DNA of 64,000 nucleotides from NCBI RefSeq assembly GCF_041928815.1, contig NZ_JBHFEI010000013.1, positions 60,189 through 124,188 on the forward strand, read 5' to 3'. The first letter of the stretch is position 1. Each line of letters begins with the position of its first letter. The position numbers and the translations under genes were made by a program. Shown piece by piece: positions 1 to 9,100 of this stretch. This DNA comes from JBHFEI01 sp041928815 (GTDB lineage Bacteria; Pseudomonadota; Alphaproteobacteria; Rhizobiales; Rhizobiaceae). The notes beneath the pieces were generated by a model, which was not told the DNA's origin, did not search any database, and was given only the letters and a program-made list of their open reading frames with translations.

Positions 1-532
1 AGAGCTGCGCGCGGCCGACGCCCGGAACGCGCGCGACCTCGTTGACGACGTTGCGGCTGAGATAGTCGCCGAGGCCGACCGCATCCATCGAGCCGTCGGT
101 CGAGGTCAGCGCCACGATCATCAGGAAGCCCGAACCGGCTTCCTCGACGCGGATGCCCTGCTGCCGCACGGAATTGGGCAGGCGCGGCTCGACGCGGCGC
201 ACCCGGTTCTGCACGTCGACCGCCGCCTGGCCGGAATCCGTGCCCGGCGCGAAGGTGACGTTGATGCCGACCGAGCCGGAGGAGCTCGAGGTCGATTCGA
301 AATACTGCAGGCCCTCGATGCCGTTCAGCTCGTTCTCGATCAGCCGGCTGACGCTCTGGTAGGCCTCTTCCGACGAGGCGCCCTGATAGGCGGTGTTGAT
401 CGAGATCTGCGGCGGGGCGACGTTCGGATATTGCGAGATCGGCAGGAAGGGGATCGAAATGATGCCCGCGATCATGATGAAAAGGGCGACGACCCAGGCG
501 AAGATCGGCCTGTCGATGAAGAAACTGGGCAT
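1..532 (-). CDS. RND multidrug efflux permease (AcrB/MexB family), N-terminal part
   Basis: This is the inner-membrane proton/drug antiporter of a tripartite efflux pump; only its first 177 residues lie in the window. The protein starts MPSFFIDRPIFAWV, the standard beginning of the HAE1 family. One membrane helix (about residues 10–29, with FIMIAGIISIPFLPISQYP) is followed by the porter-domain start (NTAYQGASSEEAYQSVSRLI). Its start lies 10 bases after the adaptor stop, so the two form an operon. Family assignment is firm; the substrate cannot be told. Confidence 0.93.
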   Translation of the reverse strand, partial: MPSFFIDRPIFAWVVALFIMIAGIISIPFLPISQYPNVAPPQISINTAYQGASSEEAYQSVSRLIENELNGIEGLQYFESTSSSSGSVGINVTFAPGTDSGQAAVDVQNRVRRVEPRLPNSVRQQGIRVEEAGSGFLMIVALTSTDGSMDAVGLGDYLSRNVVNEVARVPGVGRAQL

Positions 533-542
533 GGACCGCTCC

Positions 543-1739
543 TCAGTTCGCCGCAGGCGCGGCGTCTGCCTGGCCGGCCTCGGCGGGCGCGCCGCCGGGC
601 TTCCATTCGGACGGGACCACCTTGGCGCCCGGCCGGATCTTCTGGAACCCCTCGACGATCACGCGTTCGCCGCCCTTCAGCCCCTCCGAGATCGCCCAGC
701 GCTCGCCGATGACGCGGCCGGCGGTGACCGGACGCAGTTCGACCGTGTCCTCGGCGTTGACCAGATAAAGCTGGGCATTGCCGGCCGTGTCGCGCTGCAC
801 CGCCTGGGTCGGCACGGCGAAGGCGTTCGTCTCGACGCCCTGCTGCAGCCGGACCCGGACATACATGCCCGGAAGCAGGTCGCCGTCCGGATTGGGAAAC
901 TCGCCGCGCAGCGTCACCTGGCCGGTCGTCTCGTCGACCGCGGCCTCCGAGAAGAGCAGCCGCCCCTTCTGCGCATAGGTCGAGCCGTCGTCGAGCAGAA
1001 GCTCCACCTCCGCCTCGCTCGCCGCCGCCTTTTCGGTTCCGAGCGCCTTGCGCAGCCGGATCAGCTCGGTCGCCGACTGGGTGAAGTCGGCATAGACGGG
1101 ATCGAGCTGCTGGATCGTTGCGAGGTTTTCCGTGCCGTTGGCGCTGACGAGCGCGCCTTCGGTGACGAGCGCCCGGCCGATGCGGCCGCTGATCGGCGCC
1201 GTCACGCTCGCATATTGCAGGTTGAGCCGCGCCGTCGCGAGGCCAGCTTCGGCGATGGCGACGTCGGCGTCGGCCTGGGCGAGGGCGGCGACCGCGTCGT
1301 CGAGCTGCTGGCCGGTCGAGACATTGGCCTTGCGCAGCTGCTGCTGCCGGTCCGCCGTCCGGCTCGCCTGCTGCTGCACGGCCTTCGCCCGGCGCAACGT
1401 CGCTTCCGCGCTCTGCACCTGCACCTCGAAGGAGGCGGAATCGATGCGGAACAGCACGTCGCCCTCCTTCACCATCGATCCCTGCTCGAAAACGCGCTCC
1501 AGGATGATGCCGGTGACGCGCGGGCGCACCTCGGAGATCCGGGTCGGCGCGATGCGGCCGGGGAGCTCGTTGGTGATCGGCAGCGTCTCCGGCGCCACGG
1601 CGACGAAGGCGACCGCCGAAGGCGGAAAGGCGGGGGCGGCCTGCTGTTGTCCTTCCTGCTCCTGGCAGCCGGCGATCAGCACGAGCGCGGCGAGCGCCGC
1701 CGTCAGGGAAACTCTGTTCATTCGCATCGAGGGGTCCAT
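543..1739 (-). CDS. RND efflux periplasmic adaptor lipoprotein (AcrA/MexA family)
   Basis: This is the membrane-fusion protein that links the RND permease to an outer-membrane channel. It is 398 aa from the first ATG; starts at 1727 (MRMN) or 1721 (MNRVSL) would give a cleaner signal peptide, and no start has a strong Shine-Dalgarno. A lipobox (LIAGC) marks it as a lipoprotein. The lipoyl/hairpin region (about 60–200) includes PRVTGIILERVFEQGSMVKEG and a Gln/Ala-rich alpha-hairpin, followed by the beta-barrel (ISGRIGRALVTEGALVSANG). The permease gene follows after 10 bases. A TetR-type operator lies upstream, but no TetR gene is in the window. Confidence 0.93.
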   Translation of the reverse strand: MDPSMRMNRVSLTAALAALVLIAGCQEQEGQQQAAPAFPPSAVAFVAVAPETLPITNELPGRIAPTRISEVRPRVTGIILERVFEQGSMVKEGDVLFRIDSASFEVQVQSAEATLRRAKAVQQQASRTADRQQQLRKANVSTGQQLDDAVAALAQADADVAIAEAGLATARLNLQYASVTAPISGRIGRALVTEGALVSANGTENLATIQQLDPVYADFTQSATELIRLRKALGTEKAAASEAEVELLLDDGSTYAQKGRLLFSEAAVDETTGQVTLRGEFPNPDGDLLPGMYVRVRLQQGVETNAFAVPTQAVQRDTAGNAQLYLVNAEDTVELRPVTAGRVIGERWAISEGLKGGERVIVEGFQKIRPGAKVVPSEWKPGGAPAEAGQADAAPAAN

Positions 1740-1750
1740 GGCAAGCAGGC

Positions 1751-1799
1751 AACGCTGCCGGGCGCCGCGCGCGGGTTCGATGCGGCGCCCGGCAGCGTT
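1751..1799 (-). promoter_or_regulatory. Strong leader stem-loop just before the efflux adaptor gene
   Basis: Two perfect 18-base arms (1751–1768 and 1782–1799) flank a 13-base loop, ending 11 bases from the adaptor start codon. In the minus-strand transcript this hairpin would sit directly upstream of the ribosome landing site. There is no T-run, so it is not a classical terminator. It could control translation or mRNA stability, or be a DNA repeat; the role is inference. Confidence 0.6.
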
Positions 1800-1845
1800 C
1801 CGGGAAAATGACGGGGCGCCGGCCCCTCCGGGACCCGCGCAGATT

Positions 1846-1885
1846 TTACAAACAGGACTGTATGTTAACTTTTCCGATGCCGCAA
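1846..1885 (-). promoter_or_regulatory. Candidate efflux-operon promoter with TetR/AcrR-like operator
   Basis: Reading the minus strand, TTGCGG (1880–1885) and TACAGT (1857–1862) are 17 bases apart and resemble a sigma-70 promoter. An imperfect palindrome, ACATACAG-TC-CTGTTTGT (1848–1865, 7 of 8 positions paired), overlaps the -10 element. Its form resembles operators of AcrR/TtgR-type TetR repressors of RND pumps. The assignment rests on sequence form only. Confidence 0.5.
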
Positions 1886-1932
1886 GCGGCTGTTGCGCCG
1901 CAAAAACGAGATTCGCGGATGAACGACGCCGC

Positions 1933-3114
1933 TCAGCCGAGCCCGCCCAGCATGCGGTAGAGCTCGTAGACGTCAGCGGCGGCCGCGTCGCGCGACAGGA
2001 CGGCGGCGGCGGGCAGCGGCGGCGCTTCCGGCAGGTCGCGGCGCTGTGCCCGCCCGCCTGCGTCGCGCTTCTGGCCGAGATCGTATTGCGGCGTCGCGGG
2101 GCCGGCCCGTTCGGCCGAGAAATCGTAGCTCGCCGCCGTCATCGGCCCGATGTCGCGCCCCGGCAGCAGCGAGGCGGGGCGGATGCGCGCGCGCCGCGCG
2201 GCCTCGCTGGCGCGGTGGATGGCCGAAAGCCCGATCGCAGGCGCCTCATCGCGCGGGCGGGCAGGCTCAAGGTCCGGCCCGGCGGAGGCGGCGGGGGGTG
2301 TTTCGCCGGCTTCGGCACGCACGCCGGCACAGACGCTGAGCGTGGCGAGGGTCGTCGCTGGCACCGTCGCCGACCGCATCCGGTAGGTGCCGTCCGTGTC
2401 GAGCAGGTCGTCGCCCCCGCCCGCGCCGACCTCCTCGGCGACCTGAGCGGTCGAGAGGGCCTCCTCGGGCCCGCCATCGCGCGGCGGATCCTGTGCGTCG
2501 CCCCGAGGCGCCCCGTCGTCGGACGTGTCGTCCTTTTCGGGATGGTCACCGGCAATTTCGCCTTCCTCGCCGCCGAAAGTGTCGCGCAGCATGGACTGGA
2601 GCCGTTCGGGAGGAGCGGCCGGGGCGCGGGCGACCATGCCGGGGAAGGCACTCTGGATCTGCGCCCAGACGCCTAAGGCAACCGGACGGGCGTCGCGCGC
2701 CGCCGGGGCGGATGTCGGGCGATGCGGCATGTCGGAGGTTTCCGCCTCGTCGTCGCCCGCGGCGGCGGACCGGTCGGGCGCCGGCGGCGCGAGGCCGAGC
2801 TGACGCTCGGCGTGGCGGCGCAATTCCGGCGGCAGCCCGGCGACGAAGGCGGCGATCCGGGAGGCAAGGCCGGCGGCACCTTCGGCCGGCGCCTGCTTCA
2901 GCGCGCCGGCAAGCGCTTCGAGGATCCGCATCAGCGTGTCCGCCGCGACCGGTTCACCATTGGCCACCTGGCGGTCGAGCATGGCGAGGATGCGCAGCGC
3001 CGTCTGCCCGGACGTGGCGGGCGCGAGGGGTCCCTGCGGACGGAGCACGGCCTCCACGGGACCGACGGCGGCGGTCGCGACCGTGGAGCGAGGGGAAAGG
3101 ATGGGCATCATCAT
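1933..3114 (-). CDS. Hypothetical charged, Ala/Pro-rich protein
   Basis: I do not recognise this protein (about 393 aa). ATG codons at 3114, 3111 and 3108 are all possible; GGAG lies 3–9 bases upstream, which favours 3111 or 3108. The N-terminal third is Ala/Leu-rich and predicted helical, with GQTALRILAMLDRQVANGE and an arginine-rich stretch. The middle is acidic and disordered (many Asp, Glu, Pro and Gly). No signal peptide or membrane helix is evident. High-GC codon use fits the chromosome, but since long open frames are common at this GC, expression is not certain. Confidence 0.55.
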   Translation of the reverse strand: MMMPILSPRSTVATAAVGPVEAVLRPQGPLAPATSGQTALRILAMLDRQVANGEPVAADTLMRILEALAGALKQAPAEGAAGLASRIAAFVAGLPPELRRHAERQLGLAPPAPDRSAAAGDDEAETSDMPHRPTSAPAARDARPVALGVWAQIQSAFPGMVARAPAAPPERLQSMLRDTFGGEEGEIAGDHPEKDDTSDDGAPRGDAQDPPRDGGPEEALSTAQVAEEVGAGGGDDLLDTDGTYRMRSATVPATTLATLSVCAGVRAEAGETPPAASAGPDLEPARPRDEAPAIGLSAIHRASEAARRARIRPASLLPGRDIGPMTAASYDFSAERAGPATPQYDLGQKRDAGGRAQRRDLPEAPPLPAAAVLSRDAAAADVYELYRMLGGLG

Positions 3115-3418
3115 ACTCTCCGTCCGGTTGCGGGGAAGGCCCCGGCGGGCCTCTGGCGTCTCGAGCGGACAGGAACGCGATCCGGGCGCGCGGTCCGTCC
3201 GTGGCAATGAATCCATGCCGGCCATACGGCACTGCAAAGGGGAAAAATCGACTGGCGCATCATGCGTATGCGGCCGGCAGCAATCAGCCGGGGACACGAC
3301 GGCGGCGCACGGGGCGGATACGAGGAAGGCCCGGCGCAAGCAGGTATTTGGTACAGGATAGCGGCAAGATCCTAACAAAAGGTTAACGCCGCCGAGACGG
3401 CGCCCCGGGAGATGACCG
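3115..3418. other. Intergenic region between divergent genes
   Basis: This 304-base gap separates the minus-strand hypothetical gene from the plus-strand nicotinamide phosphoribosyltransferase gene, so it must hold both promoters. An AT-richer patch just upstream of the latter (about 3340–3390) is the likeliest promoter. I see no clear operator, RNA gene or conserved ORF. Confidence 0.5.
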
Positions 3419-4798
3419 ATGCCGTTTTCCAATCCGATCCTCGATACCGACAGCTACAAGCTCGGCCACTTCCTCCAGTATCCGCCGAAAACGGCGGCGA
3501 TCTCGGCCTATGTCGAGGCGCGGGGGCCGACAGACCAGGTCGACGTCGTCTTCTTCGGCCTGCAGATGTACCTGAAATCCTCGCTCGCACGCCGCGTCAC
3601 CGCGGCAGACGTCGAGGAGGCGGCCGCGATCGCAGCCGCCCACGGCCAACCCTTCCACCACGCCGGCTGGATGCACATCGTCGAGCGGCATGGCGGGGTG
3701 CTGCCGCTCCTCGTCGAGGCGCTGCCGGAGGGCACGCGGGTGCGCCGCGGCGTGCCGCTGGTCCAGGTGGTCAACACCGATCCCGCATGCTTCTGGCTGA
3801 CCTCCCATGTCGAGACGGCACTCATCCGGGCGATCTGGTATCCCTCGACCGTCGCCAGCCTGTCGCGGCGCATCCTCGAACAGATCCGCCCGGCCGTCGC
3901 GCTCACCTGCGACGACCCCGACGGGGTGGTCCGCGCGGCGATCCACGATTTCGGCGCGCGGGGCGCCACCTGCCGCGAGCAGGCGGGGCTCGGCGGTGCG
4001 GCCCATCTCCTCCATTTCGACCGCACCGACACTCTGACCGGCCTCCTCCACGCCCGCCGCTTCTACGGCGCGGACATGGCCGGCCATTCCTTCCCGGCCT
4101 CCGAACACGGCACGATGACCGCCTGGGGCGGCACGCGCGAGGCCGAGGCCTATGCCAACATGGTCGACCGGTTCGGAGCCGGCACCTACAGCGTCGTGTC
4201 CGACAGCTACGACATCAACACCGCCGTCTCGGAGATCTGGGGGCGCCAGCTCAAGGCACGCGTGCAGGCGGCCGGCGGCCGGCTGATCATCCGCCCCGAC
4301 AGCGGCGACCCGATCGAGACGCCGGTGCAGGTGGTGCAGCAGCTCGACTACCGCTTCGGCTCCACGCCGAACCGCAAGGGCTACAAGGTGCTGCATCCGA
4401 GCGTCCGGGTGCTGCAGGGCGACGGCATCTCGATCAACGACATCGGCAAGGTGCTCGCGCGGCTCGAGGCCTTCGGCTTCTCGGCGGAGAACATCTCCTT
4501 CGGCATGGGCTCGGCGATCCTGCAGAAGATGAACCGCGACAGCTTCTCCTTCGCGATGAAGGTGAATGCGCGCCAGGACACGGACGGCACCTGGCACGAC
4601 GTGTTCAAGCGGCCCGGCACGATGAACCTGAAGGCGTCGAAGGCCGGCCGCCAGGCGGTCGTCGAAACGATCAACGGACCGGAGGCGCTCCGGCTCGACC
4701 AGCTCGGCGCGCAGCGCAACCTGCTCGAGCCCGTCTGGCGCGACGGCGTCCTCCTGAAAGACTGGCGCTTCGACGAGATCCGCGCCCGGCTCGCCTGA
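3419..4798 (+). CDS. nadV: Nicotinamide phosphoribosyltransferase (NAMPT type)
   Basis: The enzyme condenses nicotinamide with PRPP to give nicotinamide mononucleotide, so NAD is salvaged without deamidation. The sequence follows the NAMPT branch rather than PncB: DTDSYKLGHFLQYPP at the N-terminus, HDFGARG, SVVSDSYDI, IRPDSGDP (PRPP/ribose binding), GDGISIND and GMGSAILQKMNRD. Length is 459 aa against about 460–490 for the family. GGGAG sits 7 bases before the ATG. It would normally be paired with an NMN adenylyltransferase, which is not nearby. The annotation 'nicotinate phosphoribosyltransferase' is the common alternative label. Confidence 0.92.
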   Translation: MPFSNPILDTDSYKLGHFLQYPPKTAAISAYVEARGPTDQVDVVFFGLQMYLKSSLARRVTAADVEEAAAIAAAHGQPFHHAGWMHIVERHGGVLPLLVEALPEGTRVRRGVPLVQVVNTDPACFWLTSHVETALIRAIWYPSTVASLSRRILEQIRPAVALTCDDPDGVVRAAIHDFGARGATCREQAGLGGAAHLLHFDRTDTLTGLLHARRFYGADMAGHSFPASEHGTMTAWGGTREAEAYANMVDRFGAGTYSVVSDSYDINTAVSEIWGRQLKARVQAAGGRLIIRPDSGDPIETPVQVVQQLDYRFGSTPNRKGYKVLHPSVRVLQGDGISINDIGKVLARLEAFGFSAENISFGMGSAILQKMNRDSFSFAMKVNARQDTDGTWHDVFKRPGTMNLKASKAGRQAVVETINGPEALRLDQLGAQRNLLEPVWRDGVLLKDWRFDEIRARLA

Positions 4799-4903
4799 CC
4801 GGCAGCGCCTTGCCGGCGCCCCGCCGTCTTGGCATTCTGCTGCCCGAAGGGTCGGGACGCATGCCCGACACCGCCCTGTCCGTCGTCAAGAGGGAGAAAG
4901 CCG

Positions 4904-5239
4904 ATGTCCGTCCGTCCGCCGCAATCGCTCCACCGTCCCGCCGCAGCGAGCGGGCCGCTCGCCGTGCTCGAATACGAGCTGATGGCGGAGCGCGCCGATG
5001 CGCTCGGGCGCTGCGGGCAGAAGGTCGAGGCGGCGCTAGCCGCACTCGAGCGGGAACGGGGCGCGCCCGTCCCCGACCCCGCACGGACCGAAGCCCTCAG
5101 GGATGCCGCCGCCGATGTCGTCTGGGCCTTTTTCATCCAGCGCGAGATCTGCGGGCTCAGGAACAGCCGCGACGCGATCGCCCGATACAATATTCCGAAG
5201 GAGGTGATCGCGCGCCTCGGCGTCGTGCGCAGGCCGTGA
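4904..5239 (+). CDS. Small conserved-looking protein of unknown function (DUF6665-like)
   Basis: A 111-aa soluble protein whose start is set by a strong Shine-Dalgarno (AGGGAG, 8 bases before ATG 4904). The body is helical: GPLAVLEYELMAERADALGR, then a charged helix and a C-terminal part with FFIQREICGLRNSRDAI and YNIPKEVIARLGV. That C-terminal pattern resembles a small uncharacterised alphaproteobacterial family that I believe is DUF6665, but I cannot verify it here. It lies 105 bases after nadV on the same strand and may share its transcript. Function unknown. Confidence 0.7.
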   Translation: MSVRPPQSLHRPAAASGPLAVLEYELMAERADALGRCGQKVEAALAALERERGAPVPDPARTEALRDAAADVVWAFFIQREICGLRNSRDAIARYNIPKEVIARLGVVRRP

Positions 5240-5252
5240 GGCAAGGGGGCCG

Positions 5253-5936
5253 TCAGCCGGTCGCGCCCTTGTAGATATAGCCGCCGCCGCGCATGGTCTC
5301 GATGAGGTCGGCGTCGAGCCCCAGCCCCTCGAGCTTGCGGCGCAGCCTTGCGATGCGGGTGTCGATGCTGCGGTCGACCGGATCGGCGCCATGGGCCGGC
5401 GCCAGCCGCAGCAGGTCGTCGCGGCTCAGCAGCCGGCCGGGATGGGAGGCGAAGGCCGCGACCAGGTCGATCTCGGTCGCGAACAGCCTGACGTCCTCGC
5501 CCGCCGCGTTCATGAGCCGCCAACCGGAGAGATCGACGAAGAAGGGGCCGAAGGGCAGCATGGCCTTGCCGGAAAAGCGCCGGCGGCGCACCACGGCATC
5601 GACCCGGGCGGCGAGCTCGTTGACGGAGAAGGGCTTCGTCACGTAGTCGTCCGCCCCGACCTCCAGCCCGACGATCCGATCGACGGTCTCGGCGGCGCCG
5701 GTCAGCATGATGATGCCGAGATCGTGGCGGGCGCGCAGTTCCCGCGCGATCGACAGGCCGTCCTTGCCCGGCAGGCCGATGTCGAGCACGACGAGATCCG
5801 CCGGCCCGGCGGCGAGCTGTCGCTCGAGCGCCTCCGCGTCGCCGGCCTGGCGGATGCTGTGGCCCTGCAGCGACAGCACGTCGCAAAGCATGTCCCTGAT
5901 CGCGATGTCGTCGTCGACGAGGATGATCTCCGCCAT
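5253..5936 (-). CDS. OmpR/PhoB-family response regulator
   Basis: A two-component DNA-binding regulator of 227 aa. The receiver domain (1–120) has the acidic pair DDD near residue 8, phospho-acceptor Asp52 (LVVLDIGLPG), the Thr switch (MLTGAAE) and the KPFS lysine. The winged helix (about 130–225) has DRSIDTRIARLRRKLEGLG and the terminal GGGYIYKG. ATG 5936 is preferred over a TTG at 5972 because the receiver begins there. It diverges from the hybrid kinase gene, its likely partner, and resembles the second regulator at 9606. Confidence 0.92.
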   Translation of the reverse strand: MAEIILVDDDIAIRDMLCDVLSLQGHSIRQAGDAEALERQLAAGPADLVVLDIGLPGKDGLSIARELRARHDLGIIMLTGAAETVDRIVGLEVGADDYVTKPFSVNELAARVDAVVRRRRFSGKAMLPFGPFFVDLSGWRLMNAAGEDVRLFATEIDLVAAFASHPGRLLSRDDLLRLAPAHGADPVDRSIDTRIARLRRKLEGLGLDADLIETMRGGGYIYKGATG

Positions 5937-6135
5937 CGTTCGGCCATGTCCGGGTTGATCGGACGGTGACAATCCATAGAACGCGCGCCCGCGTCAACCG
6001 CCGCGCATCGAACGGTTGATCTCCGGCCCGTCCGCGCCGATGATCGGCGGCGCGCCGGCACCCGACATTGTGGTGAAACAATCCCCGGCGACGGTGACGG
6101 CAGGGCGCCCCGCCTGCCGAAGGAGAGGACAAGGA

Positions 6136-9100
6136 ATGCCGATCGGACTGCCGGGGCTTGGCCGCTCCTCGACGCTCCTGCTGATCGCGGCCCTGCCGCT
6201 CGTCGTCTTCGTCGTCGGCCTCGCCGTCTTCCAGTTCGACCGCCAGCGCGCCGCCATGCTCGCCGACCTCACCGCGCAGTCGGCCGAGCAGCACTACGCC
6301 GTCTCGACCATGCTGGCCGGGGCCGATCGCGAGCTGACGCGCATGCGCGTGATCATGGAGGAGGCGATCGCCGATCCGCCGGCCGAGTTGCGGGCGACGG
6401 TGGCGGCGCGCCTCTTCCCGGTAACGGCGCGGCGCGGCGACGCGACGATCGCGGGGCTGCAGTCGGCGGGCGCCGAGGCGGTCGAAACGGCCGGCAACCT
6501 CCTCGCCCTTCCCGACATCGCGCAGGCCGGCCCGTCCACGCTCGCCACCGCCGCCGCGACGCTCAAGCTGCTCGATGCGCTGGCGCTCGAACGCAGGCTC
6601 GGCTCGCAGTCCCACTGGAGCTATTTCTTCTCCGCCGACGGCGCCTTCATCGGCATCCTACCCGGCGCGCCGCTCAAGGCCTTCGTCGATGCGCTCGCCC
6701 CCGACCGCAAGGTCGCGACCATGGGCGATCTCATCGCCTACTGGCTGTCCTATGCCGTGTTCCGCTCCGGCACGCCGGAGGAGAACCCGTCGCGCGGCGC
6801 CTACTGGACCCCGGTCTACGAGGATGCCGGCGGCGGCGGGCCGATGGTCAGCTATGCCGCCCCGGTCGATGCCGGCGGTCGCTTCGCCGGCATCGTCGCC
6901 ACCGACATCCTGCTCGCCCGTTTCCAGGACGTGCTCGACCATATGAGCCAGCCGCTCGGCATGATGGCGATCCTCGACGGCCAGGGCGAGATCCTCGCGG
7001 TCGACGGCGTCGCGTTCGACGGCGACCGGGAGCGGATGCGCGCCCGTCTCGCCGGCGCCGACAAGGCCGGCCTTGCCGCGGCCGGCGGCAGTTTCGCCGC
7101 GCTCGGCGACGACTGGGTGCTGGCGCAGCCGCTGCCCCATTCGCCGTTCCGGCTCGTCTATCTCGTGCCGGGACCCGACCTGACCGCCCATCTGCTCCCG
7201 GCTTTCGCCGGCTACGGCGCGGTGCTCGTCGGGCTCGTGGCAACGCTCGGCGCGATCCTCGCGCTGCTGCATATCCATTTCATCGGGCCGAGCGGCCGGC
7301 TCGCCGCCTATGTCGCCGCCAGGGCGCAGGGCGGCGCGGCGGAGCCCCCGCCGATGCCGCGGGCCTGGCAGGCGCCGGTCGAGGCGATCGGCGGCGCCTT
7401 CGAGATGAGCCGCGTCTATCGCGAGAGGCTGGAGGAGAGCGAGGCGCGCTTCCTCGCCGCCATGTCGAGCCTGACGGACGGCTTCGCCATCCTGTCGCCG
7501 GAAGGCACGCTGATCTATGCCAATGCCGCCTTCGAAACCCTCGTCGGCGACGGCATGGTCGAGGCCTTTGCCGCGACGCCGGACGGCGGCGGCTTCGAGC
7601 ATCGCGGCCGCTTCCTCGCCGTGCGCCGCAATGCCATGGCCGGCGGCGGCGCCGTCGTGCTCGTCAGCGACGTCACCGAGGCGCGCCGCGCCGAACTGGA
7701 CCTGCGCAAGAGCGAGGAACGCTACCGCAACGTCGTCAACACCCAGACCGAACTCGTCGCCCGCTATACGCCAGACGGCGTGCCGAACTTCGTCAACGAC
7801 GCCTATTGCCGCTACATGAACATGACGAAGGAGCAGCTGCTCGCCGGCCGGATGAGCGATTTCGACTATATCGTCGACGAGGACCGCCCGCGCCACGACG
7901 CCCATATCGCCTCGCTTTCGCCGTCGCAGCCGACGAAGACCATCACCTTCCGCAGCCGCCTGCCGGACGGCACGCTGCACTGGGAGGAATGGACCGACAC
8001 CGGCATCTTCGACGCCTCCGGGCGGCTCGTCGAGATGCAGTCGGTCGGGCGCGAGATCACCGAGACGATGCGCGCCGAGGAGGCCCTGCGCGCGGCGGAG
8101 GCGCTGATGGGCGCCTTCATGCAGCATGCGCCGGTCGCGATCCTTTCGAAGGACCGCGAGGGACGCTTCACCATGGTCAATCCGGAGGCGGCGCGCCGGC
8201 TCGGGCGGCCGGTGGCCGATATCCTCGGCCGCAACACCTCCGACGTCATCCCCGCCTCCGAGGCGGAGGTGATGGACCGCTCCAACCGGGTGGTCGTGGC
8301 CACCGGGGAGGTCCAGGTGGAGGAACAGTACCATCCCTCGCTCGATCCGTTCCTGCACAGCCTGTTCATCCGCTTCCCGCTGCGCGCGCCCGGCGGCGAG
8401 ATCACCGGCGTCGGCATCTTCGTCGTCGACCAGACCGGCGCCAAGGCGGCAGAGGTCGAGCTCGACCGCCAGCGCGAGGCGCTGCACCAGAACGAGAAGC
8501 TCGCCGCGCTCGGCTCGCTGCTTGCCGGCGTCGCCCACGAGCTCAACAACCCGCTGTCGATCGTCGTCGGCTATGCCGGCATGCTGCACGACATGGCGAA
8601 GGACGAGCCGACGCGGCGCCGGACCAACGAGATCCGCGTCGCCGCCGAGCGCTGCGCCCGCATCGTGCGCACCTTCCTCGCCATGGCGCGCTCCAAGCCG
8701 GTCGAGAAGCAGCGGGTCGATATCGACCGGGTGCTGGACGAGGCGGTCGAGCTCGCGGCCTACGGACTGCGCAGCAACGGCGTCGTCGTCGAGCGGCGCT
8801 TGGGCGGCGCGCCGCTGCCGCCGGTCTTCGCCGATGCCGACCAGCTGCACCAGGTGTTCATGAACGTCGTGCTCAACGCCCAGCAGGCGATGATGGACGT
8901 CGCCGGCCCGCGCCGTCTGACGCTCTCGACGCGGCGCGAGGGCGCGGACATCGTCGTCGACATCGAGGACACCGGGCCGGGGATCGACGAGACCGTGCGC
9001 CAGCGCGCCTTCGAGCCCTTCTTCACCACCAAGCCGCAGGGCGTCGGCACCGGCATCGGCCTCTCGGTCAGCCTCGGCATCGTCAAGGCCCACGAGGGCA

